A stretch of DNA of 64,000 bases, taken from positions 372,001 to 436,000 of the forward strand of contig JBAXHT010000002.1 of the NCBI GenBank assembly GCA_037138755.1, read 5' to 3'. The notes below the pieces were generated by a model. The model searched no databases, was not told the origin of the DNA, and saw only the letters and a list, made by a program, of their open reading frames with translations. Positions 18,425-26,808 of the stretch are shown here, in pieces. The position numbers were made by a program, and so were the translations under genes. The first letter of the stretch is position 1, and each line of letters begins with the position of its first letter. Origin of the DNA: Armatimonadota bacterium (GTDB lineage: Bacteria > Armatimonadota > Fimbriimonadia > Fimbriimonadales > Fimbriimonadaceae).

Positions 18425-18501
18425 GGCGGCGTAGCTCAGTTGGTTAGAGCGAACGGTTCATACCCGTTAGGTCAGCAGTTCAAGTCTGCTCGCCGCTACC
18501 A
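18425..18501 (+). tRNA. tRNA-Met (CAT), probably elongator
   Basis: A 77-nt cloverleaf with acceptor GGCGGCG/CGCCGCT, D-arm AGCTCAGTTGGTTAGAGC, anticodon stem AACGG/CCGTT around loop TTCATAC (anticodon CAT), T-arm CAGCAGTTCAAGTCTGCTC-like, and encoded CCA. It lacks the three G-C anticodon-stem pairs of initiator tRNA, so elongator Met is most likely; an Ile2 (lysidine) identity cannot be fully excluded by eye. Confidence 0.93.
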
Positions 18502-18608
18502 TCCTCTTCTTTGGACTGCAGACGCCCTGTTCGCTCCAGTGCCGAACGAAGTGAGGCCACTGATCGATCCCTTCATAAAATCGCGTACCGACTCCGACAC
18601 ACCACTCG

Positions 18609-18614
18609 TATAGT
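18609..18614 (+). promoter_or_regulatory. -10-like TATAGT before lipoprotein gene
   Basis: TATAGT ends 7 nt before the ATG at 18622, fitting a leaderless transcript. No clear -35. Confidence 0.5.
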
Positions 18615-18621
18615 ATCTACC

Positions 18622-19143
18622 ATGCGATGTAAGCTCGCCAATCGGCTCCTCCTTACTGCCGGAATCCTGACTGTCCTCAGTTGTGGCGGAATCGGACAGA
18701 GCTTTCGAGAAGGCGACCTTTTCGAGGTCACGCTCACCACAACGGACGGTAGCCAAGACTGCGAAGACTTCGAGATCATGGCCGTGCCCGCCAACAAGAC
18801 GTTCTATATTTACGATGACGACACCAATGTGAGCAGTAACAACCGGCCAGATTGGGCAATTGATTACACCGCCTCCCGGACCAGGAACAAAATCACGTTC
18901 ACATTTCGCCCTCGGGAAGACCAGGTTCCCTTTACGCTTTACACCAACTCTCCCCGAACTAAGTGGGCGTACGAAACGATGGCGTTTCGAATCACGCAGA
19001 TCACCGAGTCAGATGAAGATTTCGACGAAGACGGCCAGAATGATCTGATTCGGGAGGAAGGCGCCGAGGTACGTTTCGACCTCCCAGAGGGAATCAGAAA
19101 GATCCCCAATGGAGTTATTCATCTTGATCGGTCGAACTACTAG
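18622..19143 (+). CDS. Lipoprotein of unknown function
   Basis: A 173-residue protein with a lipoprotein signal peptide (MRCKLANRLLLTAGILTVL then SCGG, lipobox LSC). The mature part is beta-rich and polar with a DEDFDEDGQND acidic loop that resembles a calcium-binding D-x-D-x-D-G turn. No family recognised. I start at ATG 18622; in-frame codons upstream are in the tRNA-Met 3' flank. The last 29 bp overlap the convergent antiporter gene. Confidence 0.72.
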   Translation: MRCKLANRLLLTAGILTVLSCGGIGQSFREGDLFEVTLTTTDGSQDCEDFEIMAVPANKTFYIYDDDTNVSSNNRPDWAIDYTASRTRNKITFTFRPREDQVPFTLYTNSPRTKWAYETMAFRITQITESDEDFDEDGQNDLIREEGAEVRFDLPEGIRKIPNGVIHLDRSNY

Positions 19144-20287
19144 GCACCCGTTTCACCAACGCTGCAAGGACCGGTGCCGCCACAACCGAAGTCAACAAGG
19201 ACATCGCAACCAGTAGAGAGTAAGTCGATGCGCTCAGCACGCCAAACGCCTTGCCAAGGCTGGCGACGATAACACCAACCTCTCCGCGAGGCACCATTCC
19301 AATCCCAATGATCGCCCGATGCTCCTTCGCCCCTAGCCAACCACCAAGTAGTTTGCCAACCGTTGCCAAGGCGGTGATGAACAGAAGGGTACCGACCATC
19401 GGCCAGGAGCCAAAAGCTCTTATGTCAACGCTCATGCCAACAACAACAAAGAAAAACGGCACGATGAACTCGTTCAGGTCGACCAGCTTCTCGTGAATCC
19501 AGTCCTGGTACTCCGTCTCCGCCAGGATCATTCCGACCAAGAAGGCGCCAATGATCGCAGCAAGCCCCATGTAGCTCGCCAAAACCGCGACTCCAATACA
19601 CATCGCAATACTCAGCGACCAAGGAGACAGCGGGCTCAGGGGCTTGCCGAGCAACTTCCCGCCGCGCCGAGCGGCCTTTCGCCCGAGCGTCATGAGCACA
19701 AAAATGAAACCTACGGCTTGGACCAGCACCAGGAAGATCGACCAGAGATCGACGCCGCCGCCCTTAGCCAGAGATGAAACAACGGTAAGAATCAGCATCG
19801 CCAGGACGTCGTCGATTACCGCAGCACCCAAAATCACTTGGGCAAATCGCTTGTCGATAACCCCAAGGTCAGACAAGACCTTAGCGGTAATCCCTGCACT
19901 GGTCGCCACAAACGCCGCCGCGACAAAGGCTGCCTCAGGCGCTTTGGACCCACTCCAAAATGCCCAGCCAAAGCCAAGAATAAACGGGACAATAACACCA
20001 AGCAAGGCGACTCGAAACGCTTCGGCCCCCACTTTGCCAATCTTCTCAAACGGAGTCTCGATGCCAACCGAGAAAAGTAAAAAGACCGCACCAAGCTCCG
20101 CCAAAACGTTCAGAACCGGCATCGAATCCGAAGGCACCCAGTTAAAACCCGATGCACCAATCACTACTCCGGCCAGAATCTGGCCGACCACCGCGGGCAT
20201 CCGCAGCCGCATTGCCACCTCGCCCCCAACAATGGAGGCGAAGAAAACAACGAACAGGGCCAGCAGACCGCCAGAAGCGTGTTCCAT
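19115..20287 (-). CDS. Na+/H+ (or K+/H+) antiporter, CPA2 family
   Basis: A 390-residue integral membrane protein with about 12-13 helices. RLRMPAVVGQILAGVVIG and VLNVLAELGAVFLLFSVGIE are the CPA2/Kef-type N-terminus; AAVIDDVLAMLIL carries the adjacent Asp-Asp ion-binding pair typical of electrogenic Na+/H+ exchangers such as NapA; VPRGEVGVIVASLG is the conserved late helix. No C-terminal TrkA-N regulatory domain is present, so it is the short form. It ends inside the end of the convergent lipoprotein gene and follows the ABC permease by 11 bp. Confidence 0.92.
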   Translation of the reverse strand: MEHASGGLLALFVVFFASIVGGEVAMRLRMPAVVGQILAGVVIGASGFNWVPSDSMPVLNVLAELGAVFLLFSVGIETPFEKIGKVGAEAFRVALLGVIVPFILGFGWAFWSGSKAPEAAFVAAAFVATSAGITAKVLSDLGVIDKRFAQVILGAAVIDDVLAMLILTVVSSLAKGGGVDLWSIFLVLVQAVGFIFVLMTLGRKAARRGGKLLGKPLSPLSPWSLSIAMCIGVAVLASYMGLAAIIGAFLVGMILAETEYQDWIHEKLVDLNEFIVPFFFVVVGMSVDIRAFGSWPMVGTLLFITALATVGKLLGGWLGAKEHRAIIGIGMVPRGEVGVIVASLGKAFGVLSASTYSLLVAMSLLTSVVAAPVLAALVKRVPSSSTDQDE

Positions 20288-20298
20288 CTGCCCCTAGC

Positions 20299-21528
20299 CT
20301 ACTCTCTGCGGAGGGCGACGATTGGATCAAGCCGAGCCGCACTCATCGCGGGATAGAAGCCGAACACCATCCCGATGATTGCCGAGAATCCAGAAGCGAA
20401 CAGAGCTGCGGTGATTGGGAACGGAGTGGCGAGACCGCCCTCGTTAGGCCATGACCTAGCGGCGGTAACAAGGGTGACAAGTGAACCTAACCCGTAGGCG
20501 ATGCCCATTCCGATCAATCCGCCGACCAACGATAGGGTTGCCGCTTCAACAACAAACTGGAACAGAATCACACCCTTTTTCGCACCCAGGGCTTTTCTCA
20601 ATCCTATTTCCCGAGTTCGCTCAGTGACCGAAACGAGCATGATATTCATGATCCCGATTCCACCCACCAGCAGTGAGAGCGCCGCAATCGCCGACAGAAG
20701 CGCACCAGCACTCGCGATGAGCGTATTGAAGACTCCGAGGATCGACTCTGCCGAGTCAACTCGATAGACCTTCTTGTTTCCGCTCTTCAGCATCAAAGCC
20801 TGCCAGATGTCGTCCATCGCGGTCTCCGGCTTGACGCCAGCCTTAGGAGTCGCCTGGATGTAGGCGATCTTATCACCCCCAACCCACTTGCTTTGGGCAG
20901 TCGAGATCGGCATCATCATGTCCTTGCCGTTACTGTTGCCAAAAATTGTCTGCTCTTTGGCGACTCCGATGACCTCAACATTGACGCCTGCCAAAGTCAC
21001 GAGCTTGCCGATGGCCGGGCCTTTGGCAAACAGCTGGTCGCGAATATCCTTGCCGATAATTGCCACCGAAGCTCTGTTATCAACTTCCTCCTGCGTGTAA
21101 ACCCGACCCTCGACTACTTCGGTTGCATTGAGCTTGAGGGCATCAACAGTCCCGCCGTAAACGCGCGGGCTATCCAAAGTCTTGTCGCCAAAGATGACCT
21201 TCTGTGCAGGCACCTGAACACTCGGAACGACATATTCAAGACTTGAACACCGAGCCTTGAGGTAATCAACGTCCGCCATGGTGAGATTCCCAGTGGCACC
21301 CATTCCCTCTCCCCGGCGTCTGAATCCAGAATCAAAAACCACAGTAATCGTCTTCGCGCCGATCTTGCTGAACTGGTTGGTCATGTAGGATTGAAAGCCG
21401 TTCGAGATCATCACAGTCATGGTGACCGCCATGACCCCGATGATGACGCCGAACATGGTAAGGAACGCTCGCAACTTATGCAGCCGCAGCATGTCGAGCG
21501 CGACCAGAAAACTCTGGATCAGGCTCAT
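20299..21528 (-). CDS. MacB-like ABC transporter permease (FtsX fold), no ATPase domain
   Basis: A 409-residue inner-membrane permease: first helix LRAFLTMFGVIIGVMAVTMT, a large periplasmic MacB_PCD domain (about 45-250), and three C-terminal FtsX-type helices with SLLVGGIGIMNIMLVSVTERTREIG turned as GGIGIMNIMLVSVTERTREI. The nucleotide-binding domain fused in E. coli MacB is absent, and no separate ABC ATPase gene is adjacent. It shares an ATGA overlap with the upstream MacA-like adaptor, so both are made together. Likely exports lipophilic peptides, siderophores or drugs to the outer membrane exit; substrate unknown. Confidence 0.9.
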   Translation of the reverse strand: MSLIQSFLVALDMLRLHKLRAFLTMFGVIIGVMAVTMTVMISNGFQSYMTNQFSKIGAKTITVVFDSGFRRRGEGMGATGNLTMADVDYLKARCSSLEYVVPSVQVPAQKVIFGDKTLDSPRVYGGTVDALKLNATEVVEGRVYTQEEVDNRASVAIIGKDIRDQLFAKGPAIGKLVTLAGVNVEVIGVAKEQTIFGNSNGKDMMMPISTAQSKWVGGDKIAYIQATPKAGVKPETAMDDIWQALMLKSGNKKVYRVDSAESILGVFNTLIASAGALLSAIAALSLLVGGIGIMNIMLVSVTERTREIGLRKALGAKKGVILFQFVVEAATLSLVGGLIGMGIAYGLGSLVTLVTAARSWPNEGGLATPFPITAALFASGFSAIIGMVFGFYPAMSAARLDPIVALRRE

Positions 21529-23204
21529 TTCTTCGCATCCTTAGCCGCCGCATCATTTCCAACCTTGTCATCAGGATCTCCACCGTCGTCATCAGGACCC
21601 ATGCTCATAAAGCCTTTTCGAGCGGGTCCGCTAAACGCTGGCTTCACTACATTGTCGCCAGCCTTTACGCCGCTCAAAATCTCGTAGCGACTGTTCGAGA
21701 TCACCCCAACTTTGATCTTCTGCTTGGTGGGTTTTGCAACCTCACCTTTCTTGACAGCAACCCCTGGGAAGTAAACAAAGAACTCGTTGTCTTTCTTCTC
21801 GACGTACTCGACCGGCAAGAAAACCACGTTCTTGCTACTCGCAACGTTCATCGTACACTTCGCAGACATTCCCGAGCGCAGAGCGGGAACGGTCTTGTCG
21901 AGAACGATTTCGACTTCGTACTTCACAACCGCGTCGGTACCCACTTGCACCTCTGTACCGGCCGCAGTGAGCTGCCGTGCTGGCGCCATTTTTGAAATCT
22001 TGCCCGTGATTTTTTCATTCGGGACGGCGTCGACCGTGACTTCCGAGGGCATCCCAACATTGAGCTTTGCAATGTCGATCTCGTTCACTGCGAGTTTCAC
22101 GCGCATCTTGGTGCGATCCTCGATCTTAAAGATCGTCGAACCCGCCGAGAATGAGCTGAGCCCGCTCGCCATCTCACCGATCTGTAGCAGTTTCTTGGAA
22201 ACCGTTCCGGTCAGTGGAGACTTGATCGAGGTCTCATTTAGCTTTCGGTTGCTTTCTTGCAAAGCCGACCGAAGCTGGGCAACACTTGCTTCTCCTTGTT
22301 GTCGACTCTTCTCCAGCAAAGCTGGGTCCGATAGGCCGGCCCTTGCCCGCAGAACTTCCGCGCGAGCAGAATTGAGTTCTGCTTTCTTGGAGGGAATTGT
22401 ATAGAGATTCGTTTTCGCCCGGCGAACCGTTGTCTCCGCAGCCGCGACCGCCTCGTCAGCGCGCTTCATATCCGCCTCAAGCCCGGCTTCCTGGCGGTTC
22501 ATTGCCACTCGAGAGTTCTCCAACCTGGTCTGTGCTAATTGAACATTGAGCTGCGCATTTTGAACATTTTTCAGCGCAGAGTAGCCCTGTTTCTCTAGTT
22601 CAACTTGGCGGTCATACTCAAATTTGGCATTGCGAAGATTCTGCTCAGCTTCTTGCAAGGTGGCTTTGGTGGCGGCAATCTGCGTCGGCTGAGTCGAGTT
22701 CTTGATTCGATCTCGATCAGCCTTCGCCGATCTTAGATTTGCTTCAGCAGAAGCGATTTCTGCATTCAAAAGGGCAGGGGTGTTTTTGACTTCCAGTTCA
22801 AGTTGAGTTACTCTCGCCTCCGCTTGAGCCAGAGCGACTGCCGCCGTCTTTCGACGCTGAGCAATTTCAATGGTTGAGCGCGCAACTCCGGCCTCGGCCC
22901 CGACGAGTTGAGCATTGGTTTGGTCATAGCTCAGCCGAGTCTCCTGCGGGTCGATCACCGCGAGCAGTTGTCCCTGCACAACCTGATCGCCCTCGTCGAC
23001 TAAAAGGCGAGATATCCGACCAGTGACCTGTGGCTTAACTTCAACGGAGCGGATCGCATCCACTGTCCCCGATTCGATGATCGAAACCGACACATCCCCC
23101 TTCGTCACGGTGTACGGTTTTTCAACAACAACTTCTTCGCGCTTGCCGCAACCGACCAAAGCGATGGCGACCAGCGCCATAGAACCAAACTGAACTCTTT
23201 TCAT
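21525..23204 (-). CDS. MacA/HlyD-type periplasmic adaptor lipoprotein
   Basis: A 559-residue membrane-fusion protein. Lipoprotein signal MKRVQFGSMALVAIALVGC (lipobox LVGC), first barrel/lipoyl half VKPQVTGRISRLLVDEGDQV, a very long coiled coil (about 95-330, Ala/Glu/Arg-rich) and the second half LNETSIKSPLTGTVSKKLL, then the beta-barrel. The hairpin is longer than usual for MacA (which has about 370 residues in all). It ends in an acidic Asp/Lys tail. Start at ATG 23204, after GGGGAA; in-frame upstream codons overlap the C39-like gene. ATGA-coupled to the permease. Confidence 0.9.
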   Translation of the reverse strand: MKRVQFGSMALVAIALVGCGKREEVVVEKPYTVTKGDVSVSIIESGTVDAIRSVEVKPQVTGRISRLLVDEGDQVVQGQLLAVIDPQETRLSYDQTNAQLVGAEAGVARSTIEIAQRRKTAAVALAQAEARVTQLELEVKNTPALLNAEIASAEANLRSAKADRDRIKNSTQPTQIAATKATLQEAEQNLRNAKFEYDRQVELEKQGYSALKNVQNAQLNVQLAQTRLENSRVAMNRQEAGLEADMKRADEAVAAAETTVRRAKTNLYTIPSKKAELNSARAEVLRARAGLSDPALLEKSRQQGEASVAQLRSALQESNRKLNETSIKSPLTGTVSKKLLQIGEMASGLSSFSAGSTIFKIEDRTKMRVKLAVNEIDIAKLNVGMPSEVTVDAVPNEKITGKISKMAPARQLTAAGTEVQVGTDAVVKYEVEIVLDKTVPALRSGMSAKCTMNVASSKNVVFLPVEYVEKKDNEFFVYFPGVAVKKGEVAKPTKQKIKVGVISNSRYEILSGVKAGDNVVKPAFSGPARKGFMSMGPDDDGGDPDDKVGNDAAAKDAKK

Positions 23205-23275
23205 TTCCCCAATTCCCCTACTGCGAATAACGCCGATCCGTTGCCAATCAGACCGAAGTCCTATAAAAGTTACGT

Positions 23276-24316
23276 CTAACGAAAAGTGTACACGCGGTGC
23301 GGGTCGTCGGGAGTCTTCACTCCATCCGGGATCATCAGATAGACCGTGCGACTTGAGTAACACCACGCCTTTTCAAAATCGGCTCTCGGATAGGTCTTTC
23401 TCACTCGCTCCTTGAAAGCCGGGTCATTGATGATCGGCGTGCCATCTTCCTTAAACCCAACGCACAGCACAAGGTGGCCGCTTTCCGTCTTGCTCAGCTC
23501 TTGTCCTCGAAGATAGCTAAAGCTCACGGAGCACGCGACTGGAATACCAGCTTTGGTCAGCCGCTCTAAATCTTCCATCGAGGTCAGTCGCGAAACGCAC
23601 CCTTTCATGCCCTCCATCGACCCGACGTAAGCCGTATTGAACGGCCAGTTCCCGGCTCCATCATAAACCGGATCCCAAACCGCCGCCTCAACCTCCGGCA
23701 CATCCTTATTCATGGACGGTCGATCCAACACTTTCGACCAATGCCAAAGAAGCATCGAGGTCGAAGTCGCCGAACAGAGCACGCTCCCATTCGGATAATT
23801 CCCTTGGGCCCGCTCCGGAACGTCCACCAAGCTCCCCCAAAACGGCGAAGGAGCCCACTCTTTCGAAACCTGAGTCGTCTTTGTGTTCGCAAAGCAGAGT
23901 GTCAACAACTTAAGCCGAACCGGCTTCAAATACTCCGGATTCTGCGTCAGCGTGATCTTCAAATCAACCCGCTCAACCAAACTCTTCGACCGAAAAGTAT
24001 CTGTGGCGACCGAGGCAAACTCGTCCTTCTGCCCTTTCACGCTTGAGCGAGGCATCCAGCCGGCATCACCCGACCATTCTCCGACGCACAACCAGCCGCT
24101 CTTTTCGGTTTTCAGCTCAATTTTTATAGCCCCACCCGCAGCGCCGTCGATGTTCCAAGATGGAATCACCTCATCAAATGCAAACCCCGGCTTGATCCCC
24201 TGGAACACCCTGCTCACAGTCTTCCCCGACTCAAAGTTCACCCGCAGAGGAATCCGAATCAGCCTCGCCTGGCTCGGTTGCCACAGCACCGTCGAAGCCA
24301 CAATCGCAGAAATCAT
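23276..24316 (-). CDS. C39-like cysteine peptidase, exported
   Basis: A 346-residue protein with a hydrophobic N-terminus (MISAIVASTVLWQPSQA). The C-terminal half matches the Peptidase_C39_2 fold: catalytic Cys in GSVLCSATSTSMLLWHW, His in SGHLVLCVGFKEDGTPI, and the polar INDPAF that completes the triad. The N-terminal ~150 residues are a beta-rich domain of unknown type. Such stand-alone proteins are predicted secreted peptidases rather than bacteriocin-exporter proteases, as no ABC domain is fused. It precedes the MacA/MacB-like pair by 71 bp; whether they cooperate is unknown. Confidence 0.82.
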   Translation of the reverse strand: MISAIVASTVLWQPSQARLIRIPLRVNFESGKTVSRVFQGIKPGFAFDEVIPSWNIDGAAGGAIKIELKTEKSGWLCVGEWSGDAGWMPRSSVKGQKDEFASVATDTFRSKSLVERVDLKITLTQNPEYLKPVRLKLLTLCFANTKTTQVSKEWAPSPFWGSLVDVPERAQGNYPNGSVLCSATSTSMLLWHWSKVLDRPSMNKDVPEVEAAVWDPVYDGAGNWPFNTAYVGSMEGMKGCVSRLTSMEDLERLTKAGIPVACSVSFSYLRGQELSKTESGHLVLCVGFKEDGTPIINDPAFKERVRKTYPRADFEKAWCYSSRTVYLMIPDGVKTPDDPHRVYTFR

Positions 24317-24375
24317 AACTACCTTTTACCCGCCCTGAATCCCCGGCGTTCCCGCTGACGTAACATAACTCACAA

Positions 24376-24870
24376 GTGGAAACCGTTCGCTACAAACCCG
24401 GCCAAGCAATGCGCTGGCTCCATACCGAAGCCGACCGCCTTAAGGAAGACGCTAAAGCAAGCGGCCGCGCCGCCACCGAACCCGCGTCTGGCGACTTCGC
24501 CGGATTCACCGAATCCGTAAGAAACGTCGCCGGAGCCGTCTTCAATCTCGGAAAATCCGCTTACGCCGAACTGGCCCACATCCGCTCCACTAGCAGCGAA
24601 TTTGTCCTTCTCGACGACCGAATGGACGTCGTTTCCGGCAGCTCAATCAAAGCAATCCCTTACAGCTCAATCAAAAAGATCTCACTGGTCAAAGATAAAG
24701 CCACCCTCACGCTGGAGAAAGGCACCTTCACCATCAAGCCATTCGCCCACGTCGTCGCCGGCCCTCTCAAAGTCCCGATCGGCTGGGAGCGCAACGGCCT
24801 CGAAGCCCCGTACCTACTGATCGTCGAAGAAATTGCCGCGAGAGCTGGCGTCGAAGTAGAAGTCGGCTAA
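24376..24870 (+). CDS. Hypothetical cytosolic protein with possible PH-like domain
   Basis: A 164-residue protein with no signal or membrane segment, starting GTG at 24376 with TAACAT ending 9 nt upstream. The N-terminal third is helical (MRWLHTEADRLKEDAKAS); the rest is strand-rich, with VVSGSSIKAIPYSSIKKISL and KATLTLEKGTFTIKPF, a pattern like bacterial PH or GRAM domains. No family recognised with confidence. It diverges from the C39-like peptidase gene. Confidence 0.65.
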   Translation: METVRYKPGQAMRWLHTEADRLKEDAKASGRAATEPASGDFAGFTESVRNVAGAVFNLGKSAYAELAHIRSTSSEFVLLDDRMDVVSGSSIKAIPYSSIKKISLVKDKATLTLEKGTFTIKPFAHVVAGPLKVPIGWERNGLEAPYLLIVEEIAARAGVEVEVG

Positions 24871-24956
24871 TCCGGGAAGGCCCCTGCCCCACTCGGAATG
24901 GGTGGGGAAGCCGAAGCACTCCAACCAACTTTGCGCTCAAAATCGCAAGAAATCCC

Positions 24957-24985
24957 TTGCATAACCGTGCCAAGAGGGATATAGT
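24957..24985 (+). promoter_or_regulatory. Sigma-70-type promoter for the HTH gene
   Basis: TTGCAT (24957-24962), a 17-bp spacer and TATAGT (24980-24985). A leader of about 38 nt would precede the ATG at 25031, with GGAG at 25020-25023 as ribosome-binding site. Confidence 0.7.
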
Positions 24986-25030
24986 TGGGTTTCATCGCCT
25001 AAACTTAACCACAACCCAGCGGAGCACCCA

Positions 25031-25537
25031 ATGAAGAAGAAGCCGCTCGACCCCTACACTTACATTGAGAACGCATTCCTCGATCGTCCACGGGACGAAG
25101 AGGAGGCCCTGCCCAAAATCTCTTCCTATCTAACCGGCAAGAAGAAACGAACGGGCAAATACCAGAAGACCGAGATGCGCGCGCCGCGCCCCCGCGTCGC
25201 CGAGCACGACAGCACCCTCAACCCCAAACTGACCCAGGTGCTCGAACAGCTCCCTAAAACTGTCACCTTCCTCAGTAGCGTCTTCGACGATGAAGTCACC
25301 GCTCACTACTATCGAGGTGACTTCAAAGAGACCCGCGAGGAGATGATCGAGCGCCTCCTCGACCCCCAGCTCAGCCTGGAAGAAACCAGCCGCCTCCTCG
25401 GAGTCTGCCCCGCTACCGTCCGCCGCTATACCAATCGAGGCTGGCTCAACCACCATCGCACCTCTGGCGGCCAACGACGCTTCAAACTAAGCGATATTGT
25501 CCTCTTCGTCGACAGACACGGCCGATTCCCGAAGTAA
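25031..25537 (+). CDS. MerR/BldC-like helix-turn-helix DNA-binding protein
   Basis: A 168-residue protein with a C-terminal MerR-type winged HTH: LSLEETSRLLGVCPATVRRY (helix-turn-helix), then TNRGWLNHHRTSGGQRRFKL (wing with GGQRRF) and SDIVLFVDRHGRF. The N-terminal ~100 residues are charged and lack a recognised ligand domain. It resembles BldC/excisionase-like single-HTH regulators. It has a good promoter (24957-24985) and ribosome-binding site (AGCGGAG), unlike the leaderless-looking neighbours. The targets are unknown. Confidence 0.85.
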   Translation: MKKKPLDPYTYIENAFLDRPRDEEEALPKISSYLTGKKKRTGKYQKTEMRAPRPRVAEHDSTLNPKLTQVLEQLPKTVTFLSSVFDDEVTAHYYRGDFKETREEMIERLLDPQLSLEETSRLLGVCPATVRRYTNRGWLNHHRTSGGQRRFKLSDIVLFVDRHGRFPK

Positions 25538-25587
25538 ACGTAGATGGGGTGTCCACCTCGCACATCACGGCACTTACCCCGTCGCAG

Positions 25588-25593
25588 TAAACT
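25588..25593 (+). promoter_or_regulatory. -10-like TAAACT before glycosyltransferase gene
   Basis: TAAACT within GCAGTAAACTACG ends 9 nt before the ATG at 25603, fitting a leaderless or near-leaderless mRNA. Confidence 0.5.
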
Positions 25594-25602
25594 ACGCCCA
25601 CG

Positions 25603-26808
25603 ATGCCCGAAAGCTCCAAACCCCAACGGACCCTTCGGATCGCAATGTTCTCCGAGTCCGTGTTGCCTGTCCTCAACGGAGTCAGTATCAGCATCGACAC
25701 CATCGTCCAAGAGCTTCGGAACCGCGGGCACAGTGTCCACATTTTCGCGCCCAACTACATCCGCCACCGCGAAAAAGACCCGAACACCCACCGGTTCCGA
25801 GCCATCGAAACGCCCTGGGCCAAGGGCTACCCTTTCGCCTACCCACCGTTCTGGCGAATGCTTAACACTTTTCGGAAGTACGAGTTCGACGTGATCCACA
25901 CCCACACCCCCTGGATCGTCGGCTTCGTGGGAATGCGTTGGGCCGAGAGCCACGAGATCCCACTTGTCAGTACCTATCACACCCTTTACGACCGGTACGC
26001 CCACTATCTTTGGATGTTCCCTCGCCGCTACATCCGGTTCCGAATCGCCAAGCACACCAACTTCTATTACAACTCCTGCGAGCAAGTGATCGCTCCCACC
26101 GCCGCCGCCCACCGCTGGCTCGAACGCCATGGAATCCGCCGCCCCGTCCATGTCATTCCCACCGGAATTCCGCGACCGCACCCCATCGACCGCGCCGACG
26201 CACGCGCAAGTTTGGGAATTCCACCTGACCACCAAGTGTTGCTTTATGTAGGTCGCCTCGCTAAAGAAAAGAACCTGGAAACTCTCATCCAAATGGTCGC
26301 CAACATCGCCCCCACCCACCCCAGAGCCCGCCTCTGGATGGTCGGCGACGGACCGTACCGCGAGGACATGCGCCTCCTCGCCGCCCGACTCGGAGTCGGC
26401 GACCGGGTGAAGTTTGTCGGAGCAGTGCCGCGCAACGAAGTCGAACAATACTACGCCAGTGCCGACCTTTTCACCTTCGCCAGCGTCACCGAAACCCAGG
26501 GCCTCGTCGTCCAAGAAGCCATGCAGCACGGCCTCCCCGCCGTAGCAATCTCCGGCGGAGGGGCTAGCGACTCGATCGAAGACGGAGTGAACGGACTGGT
26601 CACGAAGAACATTCAAGATGAGTTCAACAGCGCTGTCGCCAGGTTATTGGCTTCGCCCGAAGAACTCGAAAAACTCGCTCTCGGAGCGCACCGAAAAGCC
26701 CGCGAAAGCAGTATTGAACTGATGGCCGATAGGATTCTCGAAGTTTACGAACTCGCCATCGCCGGACACGCAACGGAGCAAACCATTGGAACCCGAAATC
26801 TCCTATAA
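25603..26808 (+). CDS. GT4-family glycosyltransferase
   Basis: A 401-residue GT-B glycosyltransferase. The acceptor domain shows IAMFSESVLPVLNGVSISI and DVIHTHTPWIVGFVGMRWA; the donor domain has VIPTGIPRP, LLYVGRLAKEKNLETLIQM, LWMVGDGPYREDM, FVGAVPRNEVEQYYASADLF and the E-x7-E motif TETQGLVVQEAMQHGLP. This set resembles diacylglycerol glucosyltransferases and phosphatidylinositol mannosyltransferases, so a glycolipid product is plausible but unproven. The 3' end overlaps the next gene's TTG start by 23 bp, suggesting coupling. Confidence 0.92.
   Translation: MPESSKPQRTLRIAMFSESVLPVLNGVSISIDTIVQELRNRGHSVHIFAPNYIRHREKDPNTHRFRAIETPWAKGYPFAYPPFWRMLNTFRKYEFDVIHTHTPWIVGFVGMRWAESHEIPLVSTYHTLYDRYAHYLWMFPRRYIRFRIAKHTNFYYNSCEQVIAPTAAAHRWLERHGIRRPVHVIPTGIPRPHPIDRADARASLGIPPDHQVLLYVGRLAKEKNLETLIQMVANIAPTHPRARLWMVGDGPYREDMRLLAARLGVGDRVKFVGAVPRNEVEQYYASADLFTFASVTETQGLVVQEAMQHGLPAVAISGGGASDSIEDGVNGLVTKNIQDEFNSAVARLLASPEELEKLALGAHRKARESSIELMADRILEVYELAIAGHATEQTIGTRNLL

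Noticed and set aside
20283-20299. A missing ABC ATPase gene between the permease and the antiporter
   Set aside because: The gap is only 11 bp and no frame with Walker or signature motifs exists in the neighbourhood.
25426-26616. A 396-codon minus-strand frame opposite the glycosyltransferase gene
   Set aside because: Glycine/valine/histidine-rich shadow without motifs; the plus-strand gene has full GT4 signatures.
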